Below, piece after piece: positions 27,336-34,386 of a stretch of 64,000 nt of DNA. Below the pieces are notes generated by a model. That model saw only the letters and a program-made list of their open reading frames with translations. It was not told where the DNA came from and did no database searches. The stretch is taken from the NCBI RefSeq assembly GCF_021277265.1, contig NZ_JAJSOH010000016.1, positions 62,001 to 126,000 of the forward strand. The letters are read 5' to 3'. The first letter of the stretch is position 1; each line of letters opens with the position of its first letter. The DNA comes from Kineosporia rhizophila. GTDB lineage: Bacteria; Actinomycetota; Actinomycetes; Actinomycetales; Kineosporiaceae. Made by a program: the position numbers and the translations under genes.

Positions 27336-27384
27336 CGCCCGCAGCTCGCCAGGAGCCGGTGCGAGCGCCGCTCAGCCAACGACC

Positions 27385-27798
27385 TCACGGGGACAGATCC
27401 AGCACCCGGACGGGGCGACCGGCCCACTCTTCCGGCCGGGTGGTGGCAACCACCGCCCCTTCCGGTAACTCCGGGGAAGGCCGGGCAGCGTGAAGCGTGT
27501 GCGAGGCCGCCCACTCCTGCGAGTCCGCCACCTGCAGTGCAGCAGCCAGATCCAGAGGAAGGACCTCGAGGTTCGGCAAGGCCGCGATGTGCGCTCCGGT
27601 ACCGGGACGCGTTCGCTCAGCCTCGACCAGGGCACAGGCAGCCACGTAGATCCGGGCGATCGGAGCCTCCTCGTCCGGATCTGCATCGTCCTGGCCCCGG
27701 GCGGGCATCGGATGCGCCTGAGCGATGAGCGCAGAAGCGAGTGCGTTGCCTCGGCCCGCGGCCACGAGCGCGGAGTCGTCGAAGATGATGTGCAGCAT
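27385..27798 (-). CDS. PIN-like toxin of a type II toxin-antitoxin pair
   Basis: 137 residues from ATG at 27798. The pattern (HIIFDDSALVAAGRGNALAS, then a central ARIYVAACALVEAERTRPGT and C-terminal EWAASHTLHAARPSPELPE) is that of an actinobacterial PIN-like family: the acidic residues of DDSAL, of E in LVEAER and of ASHTLHAA positions match PIN catalytic sites, though the last is not the usual D. An alternative GTG at 27828 overlaps the antitoxin stop by GTGA and would add 10 residues; either start implies coupling. Probable RNase toxin. Confidence 0.7.
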   Translation of the reverse strand: MLHIIFDDSALVAAGRGNALASALIAQAHPMPARGQDDADPDEEAPIARIYVAACALVEAERTRPGTGAHIAALPNLEVLPLDLAAALQVADSQEWAASHTLHAARPSPELPEGAVVATTRPEEWAGRPVRVLDLSP

Positions 27799-27824
27799 CT
27801 GCACCCAGTGCCCTGATGCCGGGC

Positions 27825-28088
27825 TCACCGCTGCACGGACGGCAGCGCACGCAGCCGGCGGTTGAGCTCCGCGCGGGCGTCGGCAGCGCTCTGCGCAGAC
27901 GGGTCGTAGCCGTTCCACTCCTGGAGAACCGCCCGAGCCCGCTCGGCGCGCTCGGCCAGCTCCGCAGGGGTTGCGACTTCTGCGGCCAGGCGGGACAAGT
28001 AGGCCCTCAACGAGAGGCCCTGAGCCGCAGCGACTGCGGCCAGACGGTCTCTCGCCTCTTCAGGTAGCCGGATATTCGCATCGGCCAT
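27825..28088 (-). CDS. Antitoxin of the PIN pair (RHH-like)
   Basis: 87 residues from ATG at 28088. The N-terminus ADANIRLPEEARDRLAAVAA followed by AQGLSLRAYLSRLAAEV has the strand-helix-helix pattern of a ribbon-helix-helix repressor (VapB/RelB-like), followed by a charged tail expected to wrap the toxin. It precedes the toxin and is translationally linked. The intergenic region upstream holds palindromes that could be its operator. Confidence 0.7.
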   Translation of the reverse strand: MADANIRLPEEARDRLAAVAAAQGLSLRAYLSRLAAEVATPAELAERAERARAVLQEWNGYDPSAQSAADARAELNRRLRALPSVQR

Positions 28089-28140
28089 GCCGGACCTCCC
28101 TGGATCGTCCGCGCCAGGGTACGGGTACGCATGCGCACCC

Positions 28141-28208
28141 ACAAGAGCTTGTCTTGACCGAACCATCTGGGAAGCATATACCGATCTTGGAACGGAATTT
28201 CCGCTCCA
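28141..28208. promoter_or_regulatory. Palindromes upstream of the toxin-antitoxin operon
   Basis: ACAAG-AG-CTTGT (28141-28152) lies 53 bp upstream of the antitoxin start; a 21-bp near-palindrome, TGGAACGGAATTTCCGCTCCA (28188-28208), lies further up. The stretch is AT-richer than its surroundings. Possible antitoxin operator; the second could instead belong to the rightward TetR gene. Confidence 0.45.
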
Positions 28209-28258
28209 TTAGCGAAAATGCCTTTCATAGGTTCACCCGAATGCTCAGCGCGCAAAAC

Positions 28259-28273
28259 TTGCACGACGTGCAA
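28259..28273 (+). promoter_or_regulatory. Operator just upstream of the TetR start
   Basis: TTGCAC-GAC-GTGCAA is a perfect inverted repeat, with a further half site TTGCA at 28277-28281 that overlaps the region before the ATG at 28285. A -10-like AATACT (28272-28277) would place transcription at or next to the ATG, so the mRNA is probably leaderless and the operator sits on the promoter. Autoregulation by the TetR protein is inferred. Confidence 0.6.
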
Positions 28274-28284
28274 TACTTGCAGGT

Positions 28285-28890
28285 ATGGAAGCGAAGCAGG
28301 GTGATCTGCGGCAGCGGCGCCGGAAGGCGACGGAGCGGGAGATCCACGAGGCCACCCTCCGGCTGGTCGGCGAGCACGGGTTCGAGCACGTCACCGTCGA
28401 CATGATCAGCAGCGCGGCCGGCATCTCGCGGCGCACCTTCTTCAACTACTTCCCATCGAAGGAGGCGGCCGTCATCGCCGGGCCGACGGTCCTGCCCGAC
28501 GACGCGCTGGCCGAGTTCCTGGCCCAGCCCGGGCAGGAGCCGGTGCAGGTGCTGCGCGACCTGACCCGGCTGCTGCTGCGCGAGTTGTCGGAGAACCAGC
28601 CCCAGCGCGAGGAGCTGAGCCAGGTCATGGAACTGGCTCAGCAGCATCCGGCGCTGATGGCGGCCATGCTGACCAACTTCGAGCGGTTCGAGCGGAGCGT
28701 GGGCGAGGTCGCCGCCCAGCGCCTGGGCCTGGACCCGCTCGACGTGACGCCGGTACTGATCACCTCGCTCGCCTTCTCGGCGATCCGGACCGGTCTGCAG
28801 AGCTGGTCGCGCAGCCCGCACTCCTCACCGGACCTGCTGCCCCAGGTCGAGCAGACCGTGGCCCTGTTCCACAGCTTCCTCGCCCCCTGA
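28285..28890 (+). CDS. TetR-family regulator
   Basis: 201 residues. The HTH reads EIHEATLRLVGEHGFEHVTV then ISSAAGISRRTFFNYFPSKE, a clear TetR_N with the FFNYFPSKE end typical of AcrR-like regulators. No good ribosome site precedes the ATG and the promoter elements are very close, so a leaderless message is likely. It is followed after 64 bp by an EmrB/QacA-type pump in the same direction, which is the presumed target. Confidence 0.85.
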   Translation: MEAKQGDLRQRRRKATEREIHEATLRLVGEHGFEHVTVDMISSAAGISRRTFFNYFPSKEAAVIAGPTVLPDDALAEFLAQPGQEPVQVLRDLTRLLLRELSENQPQREELSQVMELAQQHPALMAAMLTNFERFERSVGEVAAQRLGLDPLDVTPVLITSLAFSAIRTGLQSWSRSPHSSPDLLPQVEQTVALFHSFLAP

Positions 28891-28954
28891 GGCGAGATCC
28901 CCGCGCGAAGGCGCGCACCCCCGTCCTCAATCTTCTTTTCCGGAGAGTTCCACC

Positions 28955-30535
28955 ATGGCCGAATCACTGCCGGCCGCGCGAGCACCGCAGAACAGCGGGC
29001 CTTCCGAGGTTCCCGCCAACTTCTGGGTGATCTTCAGCGGTCTCATGCTCACCATGCTGCTGTCCGCGCTGGACCAGACCATCGTCAGCACCGCCCTGCC
29101 CACCATCGTGGGTGAACTGCACGGCGTGCAGCACATGGCCTGGGTGACCACCGCGTACATCCTGGCCGCCACCATCGCGATGCCGGTCTACGGCCGCATC
29201 GGCGACCTGATCGGCCGTAAGACGCTGTTCCTGTCGGGCATCGGGATCTTCCTGGTCGGTTCCACCATCGCTGCACTGGCGCAGGACATGACCTGGCTGA
29301 TCATCGGCCGGGGTATCCAGGGTCTGGGCGGCGGTGGCCTGATGATCACCTCGCAGGCGATCATCGCCGACCTGGTGCCGGCCCGTCAGCGGGCCAAGTA
29401 CATGGCGCCCATCGGCGCCGTCTTCGGTCTCTCCTCCGTGGCCGGCCCGCTGCTGGGCGGCTGGTTCACCGACAGCATCGGCTGGCGCTGGGCGTTCTGG
29501 ATCAACCTGCCCCTGGGCATCCTGGCCCTGGTGGTCTGCGCCGTGGTGCTCAAGCTGCCCAAGCGCCAGGTCCAGGCCCGCCTGGACGTGGTCGGCTTCG
29601 TGCTGATGGCCGCGGCCGTGACCAGCACCGTGCTGGTGGCCGACTGGGGCGGCACGGAGTACGACTGGACCGACCCGATCGTGCTGGGCACCGGCGCCGG
29701 CGGCATCCTGGCCTGGGTCCTGTTCTTCGTCTGGGAGTCGCGCGTCGAGGAACCGCTGATCCCGCTGCACCTGTTCCGCAGCCGCATCTTCAACCTGGCC
29801 ACGCTGATCGGCATGATCGTGATCGGCGTCGGGATGTTCGCGATCATCGGCTACCTGCCCACCTACCTGCAGATGGTCTACGGCGTCAGCGCCACCGAGT
29901 CCGGGCTGCTGCTGATCCCGATGGTGGTCGGCATCATGTCGGCGGCGATCCCCTCGGGCAACGCGATCAGCCGCACCGGCCGCTACCGCTGGTACCCGAT
30001 CGCCGGCGTCGCCCTGGTCATGGTCGCCGCCCTGGCCATGAGCACCCTCACGGTGGACACCGTGCTCGCCCTGATCTGCGTGTACGTCTTCATCCTGGGC
30101 GCCGGCCTGGGCCTGATGATGCAGACCCTGGTGCTGGCCGTGCAGAACGACTTCCCCGCCTCGGACGTCGGCACCGCCACCTCGGCGAACAACTTCTTCC
30201 GGGAGATCGGCGCCACCCTGGGCATCGCGGCGGTGGGAGCGGTGTTCACCAGCCGCCTGACCGACCAGCTCGCCCAGCGTCTGGACGCGTCCTCGGCCCA
30301 GGCCGTGGGCAATGCCGACTCGCTGACCCCGGCCCTGGTGCACGCCCTGCCCCAGGCCGCCCAGGACGCGGTGATCGCCTCCTACCAGCACGCCCTGACG
30401 CCGGTGTTCCTGTACCTGATCCCGATCTTCGCGGTCGGCCTGGTCCTGGCCTTCCTGCTGCCGGAGAAGGAACTGTCCGACGGGCACGTGGCCGAACCGG
30501 ACGCCGATCCCGTGGTCGAGGACGCCCGGGTGTGA
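28955..30535 (+). CDS. EmrB/QacA-type MFS drug transporter (14 TM)
   Basis: 526 residues with about fourteen hydrophobic segments. The signature of the DHA2 family is present: LSALDQTIVSTALPTIVGEL in TM1, the motif-A loop YGRIGDLIGRKTLFLSGIGI, and motif C in AVFGLSSVAGPLLGGWFTDS. Hydrophilic tail of about 25 residues at the C-terminus. Proton-driven export of drugs or antibiotics. A strong terminator at 30545 closes the TetR-pump operon. Confidence 0.9.
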   Translation: MAESLPAARAPQNSGPSEVPANFWVIFSGLMLTMLLSALDQTIVSTALPTIVGELHGVQHMAWVTTAYILAATIAMPVYGRIGDLIGRKTLFLSGIGIFLVGSTIAALAQDMTWLIIGRGIQGLGGGGLMITSQAIIADLVPARQRAKYMAPIGAVFGLSSVAGPLLGGWFTDSIGWRWAFWINLPLGILALVVCAVVLKLPKRQVQARLDVVGFVLMAAAVTSTVLVADWGGTEYDWTDPIVLGTGAGGILAWVLFFVWESRVEEPLIPLHLFRSRIFNLATLIGMIVIGVGMFAIIGYLPTYLQMVYGVSATESGLLLIPMVVGIMSAAIPSGNAISRTGRYRWYPIAGVALVMVAALAMSTLTVDTVLALICVYVFILGAGLGLMMQTLVLAVQNDFPASDVGTATSANNFFREIGATLGIAAVGAVFTSRLTDQLAQRLDASSAQAVGNADSLTPALVHALPQAAQDAVIASYQHALTPVFLYLIPIFAVGLVLAFLLPEKELSDGHVAEPDADPVVEDARV

Positions 30536-30544
30536 GCGACGGGG

Positions 30545-30576
30545 ACCGGGGACGACGCGCTCGCGTCGTCCCCGGT
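30545..30576 (+). terminator. Terminator after the EmrB-type pump
   Basis: A perfect 14-bp stem, ACCGGGGACGACGC with GCGTCGTCCCCGGT, and GCTC loop, 10 bp after the stop, followed by a short T/C run (TTCTGCTTTG). Confidence 0.8.
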
Positions 30577-30610
30577 TTCTGCTTTGCCCTTGGTCGGTAG
30601 GGTCGTGGCC

Positions 30611-31291
30611 GTGGACCTTGAACTGGGTGGGCGCGTCGTTCTGGTGGTGGGCGGTACCGGGCTGATCGGGCGGGCGGTGGTGGGGCGGCTGCGGCAGGAG
30701 GGCGCCACGGCGCTGGTCGCCTCGCGGCATGCCGAGGAGGGGCTGGTGATCGATGCGCAGGATCAGCAGTCGGTGCAGGCCGGGTTCGCGGCGGTGCTGG
30801 AGCAGCACGGCCGGCTGGACGGGCTGGTGGTGACGGCGGCGCCGAGCGCGCAGACGCTCGATCCGGCGCGTAACTCCGATCCGGAGCAGGTGCTGGAGGC
30901 GGTCGATGCGAAGGCGTTGTCGTTCCTGCGGCTGGTGAATGCGGCGCTGCCGGTCATGACCGCCGCCGGTTACGGCCGGATCGTCGGGATCAGTGGGCAG
31001 AACGCCTTCCTGACCGGCAATGTGACCGGGGCAGTGCGCAATGCGGCGCTGATCGTGGCGGCGAAGAACCTGGCCGACGGGGCTGCCGGGTCGGGAGTCA
31101 CGGTGAACGTGGTCAATCCGGGGCCGGTGACCGAGGATCCGGCGGCCGAGGTGCAGCCGGGGCGTCCGGGCGAGTCCAGTCCTGAGCAGATCGCGGACCT
31201 GGTCACGTTCCTGATTTCCCCGCGCGCGGGCGCGATCTCGGGTGAGTCGATCGCCACCGGGCATCGGGTGCGGGGCACGACCTCACTGTGA
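30611..31291 (+). CDS. SDR-family protein lacking the catalytic Tyr/Lys
   Basis: 226 residues from GTG at 30611. The nucleotide-binding motif VVLVVGGTGLIGRAVVGRLR is a normal SDR N-terminus and LDGLVVTAAPS corresponds to the NAG strand. In the active-site region IVGISGQNAFLTGNVTGAVR then NAALIVAAKNLADG, the usual YxxxK followed by AAL is GAVRN followed by AAL, so both catalytic residues are replaced. The Ser of GIS remains. It might bind NAD(P) without the usual chemistry. It ends 9 bp into the convergent GMC gene. Confidence 0.75.
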   Translation: MDLELGGRVVLVVGGTGLIGRAVVGRLRQEGATALVASRHAEEGLVIDAQDQQSVQAGFAAVLEQHGRLDGLVVTAAPSAQTLDPARNSDPEQVLEAVDAKALSFLRLVNAALPVMTAAGYGRIVGISGQNAFLTGNVTGAVRNAALIVAAKNLADGAAGSGVTVNVVNPGPVTEDPAAEVQPGRPGESSPEQIADLVTFLISPRAGAISGESIATGHRVRGTTSL

Positions 31292-33298
31292 TCCGCCGGT
31301 CATCTGCTCCACGCTGCGCAGGGCGGTGGCGAAGATGGTCAGCACCGGGTTCACCCCGCCGTTCGTGACGTGCACCGAACCGTCCATGATGCGCAGGTTC
31401 TCGTGCCCCCACACCCGGCCGTACTCGTCCACCACCGAGTTCGACGGGTCCGAGCCCATGCGCAGGGTTCCGGCCTGATGCTGGCCCCCGGAAGGACCTT
31501 TCCGCGCTCCGCCGAACTCGGCAACGTTCACCGCTCCGGCCGCTCGCAGCCAGGTGCCGCTCGTCCGGCTCGTGAAGTCCCGCGCGCGCAGGTCTTCGGG
31601 GTGGATGCTGCCGCTGAAGCGCGCCACCGGCACACCGAAGGGGTCGCGCACGTTCTCGTCCACCCGCACCCGTGATTCGGCCGAGGTCATCTCCTGCACC
31701 GGGCCCATCAGGCGCAGGCTGCGGCGTACGTAACGGCGCATGCCCTCCTTACTCGCCGGGCCGGTACGAGGGATGAAGCCGGCGCTGACCAGGTACCAGT
31801 AGGTGTTGGCCGGTGTGGCCACGAACTCGTCGGCAATGATGCCGCCACCGACGATGTCGCCGTTGTGATGGCGGTAGTCGGTGGTGGCGATCGACGGGCC
31901 CGGACCGATCAGGTCTTCGACCACATCCTCGAAAAGCCCGAGAGCACCGCCGTAGACGTGACCCTGCAGATGGCGCCCGACGAGGTCGTTGTTGTTGCCG
32001 ATGCCGTCGGGTTCGCGATCGCTGCGGCTGTTGAGCAGCAGTCGCGCCGACTCCACCGCGCCGGCCGACACCACGATCTCGGCGGCGTGGATGTCGCGCC
32101 GCCACACCACCCCGTCCACCTCGCCGACGAGAGTGGCCCCGACAACGCGCCCATGGACGTCCGTAAGCAGTTGAGAAGCCCTTGTGCCCAGGACGATCTG
32201 CGCCCGGCCGGTGGCGAAAGCCCGCGTGAGCATGGTGTTCTGCGAGCCGTTCTTGGCATCGTCGGGGCAGGAGAACCCGATACACAGGTTGCACTGTGAG
32301 CAGGCGCGACGGCCCAGGTAAGGCCGCGAATTGATCAGCAGGGGCACAGGCACGGTGCCGAAGCCCAGAGACTCGGCGGCCTGGGCCAGGCGCTCCCGCC
32401 GAGATCCGCTGGACAGCGCCGGCATTGGAAGCTCGCGAGCGCGGGGGCCGGCCCAGCGACCGTCGTGCGGGCCTCCGCTGACTCCGATCTCCCATTCGGC
32501 GCGTTCGTAGTAGGGCTCGAGGTCCTCGTAGGAGATCGGCCAGTCCTTGAGCGCACTGCCCTCCGGCACCCCGTAGGTGGAGGCCATGCGGAAGTCGAGC
32601 GGGCTGAAACGCCAGGCCTGGGCGCCGTAGACGCGGGTGCCACCACCGGCGGTGAAGGCGTTGTTGTTCCAGGACCCGTCCAACGGCGTTACTATTTGGC
32701 CGTTTTCGAGCACCCGTACATGTTCAGCATCCGTTGGACCACTCAGCGGTGCGAGACCCCAGTCCGAACGAGGGTTCCGCAGATGATCGCGATGCAGTTC
32801 GTCGATCGAGGGCCACTGGCCCGCCTCCACCACCAGCACCCGGCGACCGGCCTCGGCCAGACCGCAGGCGGCCACCCCGCCACCGGCACCCGAGCCGATC
32901 ACGATCGCGTCGTAACGACTTTCGAGATCCCTCGGATGGACGATCGTGCGCGCGGCTTCGGCGGCGGGTACCGGATCGGGCCAGCCCCCCAGAGGTTCGG
33001 CCTGCCAGCCCACCATGCGCCACGAGGCCGCCCCGGCGTTACCGCCGTTCGCCGGATCGGCGTAGTAGCCGCCCGCGACCATCTCGGCGAACCAGTCCCA
33101 GTGTTCGCTCGCAGTCGCCTCCCGGGCCACTGCCTGCAGGCGCTCGATCCAGTCGGGGCGCTCGGCCAGCAGTGAGGCCAGGAACCCGACGCCCCCGGCC
33201 TGGGAGGCCGAGGGGTACTCGTCGGGCGGGATCACCTGGTCCATCAGTGTGCCCAGGCGTTCCCAGGTGGCCTCGTCGAGCGGATTGGCCGGGGACAC
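31283..33298 (-). CDS. GMC oxidoreductase with fused gluconate 2-dehydrogenase subunit-3-like domain
   Basis: 671 residues. The N-terminal about 115 residues match the small subunit-3-like domain (DEATWERLGTLMDQVIPPDE to WDWFAEMVAGGYYADPANGG). The rest is a GMC flavoprotein: FAD-binding YDAIVIGSGAGGGVAACGLA, then VLVVEAG, a Cys-rich insertion (ACSQCNLCIGFSCPDDAKNG) like that of some gluconate/sorbitol dehydrogenases, and the C-terminal NLRIMDGSVHVTNGGVNPVL with the active-site His. Oxidation of a polyol or aldehyde, electron acceptor unknown. No signal peptide visible. Confidence 0.85.
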   Translation of the reverse strand: MSPANPLDEATWERLGTLMDQVIPPDEYPSASQAGGVGFLASLLAERPDWIERLQAVAREATASEHWDWFAEMVAGGYYADPANGGNAGAASWRMVGWQAEPLGGWPDPVPAAEAARTIVHPRDLESRYDAIVIGSGAGGGVAACGLAEAGRRVLVVEAGQWPSIDELHRDHLRNPRSDWGLAPLSGPTDAEHVRVLENGQIVTPLDGSWNNNAFTAGGGTRVYGAQAWRFSPLDFRMASTYGVPEGSALKDWPISYEDLEPYYERAEWEIGVSGGPHDGRWAGPRARELPMPALSSGSRRERLAQAAESLGFGTVPVPLLINSRPYLGRRACSQCNLCIGFSCPDDAKNGSQNTMLTRAFATGRAQIVLGTRASQLLTDVHGRVVGATLVGEVDGVVWRRDIHAAEIVVSAGAVESARLLLNSRSDREPDGIGNNNDLVGRHLQGHVYGGALGLFEDVVEDLIGPGPSIATTDYRHHNGDIVGGGIIADEFVATPANTYWYLVSAGFIPRTGPASKEGMRRYVRRSLRLMGPVQEMTSAESRVRVDENVRDPFGVPVARFSGSIHPEDLRARDFTSRTSGTWLRAAGAVNVAEFGGARKGPSGGQHQAGTLRMGSDPSNSVVDEYGRVWGHENLRIMDGSVHVTNGGVNPVLTIFATALRSVEQMTGGSQ

Positions 33299-33338
33299 GG
33301 GCGGCTCCTTCGTGGCAGGGGACCTGAGGTGCCCCCAG

Positions 33339-33374
33339 CCTAGGCTCGAGACCGGCCCTAGGCTTCAGACCGGC
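33339..33374. repeat. Two tandem 18-bp repeats
   Basis: CCTAGGCTCGAGACCGGC is followed at once by CCTAGGCTTCAGACCGGC, 16 of 18 identical. They lie between the GMC start and the end of the rhodanese gene; the second copy runs 10 bp past that stop. Possible promoter or protein site for the GMC gene, or slippage. Confidence 0.5.
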
Positions 33375-33781
33375 GCGGCCAGGGGATCGGGCGCCTGGCG
33401 GGTACGGCCGGTCTCGGTGGCGACCGCCAGTCCCTCCCGGACCCAGTACTCGAATCCGCCGATGAGTTCCTTGACCGCGGTGTAGCCCCGGGTGGCGAGA
33501 TCCAGACCGGCCTTGGTGCTGCCGTTGCAGCCGGGACCCCAGCAGTACACGACGATCGCGGTGCCGAGGTCGGGTGCCACCTCGCCGATGCGTTCGAGCA
33601 ACCGCGGGCCGGGGATGTGCACTGCCCCCGGGATGCGTCCGGCCCGCCATCCCTCCTCGGAGCGCACGTCGATGACCAGGGGCGCGGCGCCGGCGGCCCG
33701 GGCTGCCGCGAGGTCGGCCGGGTCGGTCTGGAAGGCGAGTTTGGCGGCGAAGAAGGCGGCGGCTGTGAGCGGGGTTTTCAT
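33365..33781 (-). CDS. Rhodanese-like sulfurtransferase
   Basis: 138 residues from ATG at 33781. A single rhodanese domain: VIDVRSEEGWRAGRIPGAVH gives the start, and the catalytic loop is VVYCWGPGCNGSTKAGLDLA, with Cys as the persulfide residue followed by an unusual GPGC. C-terminal PLAAPV tail. The divergent Lrp gene 93 bp away is a common partner of this rhodanese family. Possible role: sulfur transfer or regulation of amino acid metabolism. Confidence 0.85.
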   Translation of the reverse strand: MKTPLTAAAFFAAKLAFQTDPADLAAARAAGAAPLVIDVRSEEGWRAGRIPGAVHIPGPRLLERIGEVAPDLGTAIVVYCWGPGCNGSTKAGLDLATRGYTAVKELIGGFEYWVREGLAVATETGRTRQAPDPLAAPV

Positions 33782-33874
33782 GCCTCCAGACAACCTGAGG
33801 ACGCCGGTGGGCACCATGGGCATCCCACGGCACCTACGGCTTGTGGCCGTGGATTCGCTGGTAGCTTGCGCAGC

Positions 33875-34333
33875 ATGTCGACGAATCCACGGCCGTCACT
33901 GGATGCGACCGATCATCGCATTCTGGAGGAGCTGCAGGAGGACGGCCGGATCTCGGTCGCCGACCTGGGCCGGGCCATCAGCCTGTCGGCCAGCGCGACC
34001 ACCGAGCGCCTGCGCCGGCTGACCGACAGCGGCGTGATCGTGGGCTACAGCGCCGTTCTTGATCCGGAGGCCCTGGGCTACAGCGTGACCGCGTTCGTCC
34101 GGCTGGCCTACCCCAGTGGCAACTACAAGCCGCTGCACGACCTGCTCGACGTGACCCCCGAGGTGATCGAGGCGCACCACGTCACCGGCGACGACTGCTT
34201 CGTGCTCAAGGTGCTGGCCCGTTCCATGCGTGACCTCGAGCGGATCACCGGCAGGCTGGCCACGCTGGGCGGGATCACCACCAACGTCGTCTACTCCAGC
34301 CCGCTGCCCCGGCGGAACCTCGCCCCCGCCTGA
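33875..34333 (+). CDS. Lrp/AsnC-family regulator
   Basis: 152 residues from ATG at 33875 (a longer in-frame extension upstream is not supported). The N-terminal HTH is SLDATDHRILEELQEDGRIS then VADLGRAISLSASATTERLR, and the RAM effector domain follows (VIVGYSAVLDPEALGYSVTA to GDDCFVLKVLARSMRDLERI). It diverges from the rhodanese gene. A weak inverted repeat, CCACGG (33825-33830) and CCGTGG (33847-33852), sits in the gap. Confidence 0.9.
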   Translation: MSTNPRPSLDATDHRILEELQEDGRISVADLGRAISLSASATTERLRRLTDSGVIVGYSAVLDPEALGYSVTAFVRLAYPSGNYKPLHDLLDVTPEVIEAHHVTGDDCFVLKVLARSMRDLERITGRLATLGGITTNVVYSSPLPRRNLAPA

Positions 34334-34386
34334 CCCTTACCACTCGAGTGCCCTCGCCGGGCAGTCGGTCCGGCAGCCCTTTCCTC

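Noticed and set aside
28964..31264. A 766-codon open frame on the minus strand across the EmrB pump
   Set aside because: It is rich in His, Arg, Gln and Asp as expected for the antisense of a GC-rich membrane protein, has no domain, and the plus-strand pump is certain.
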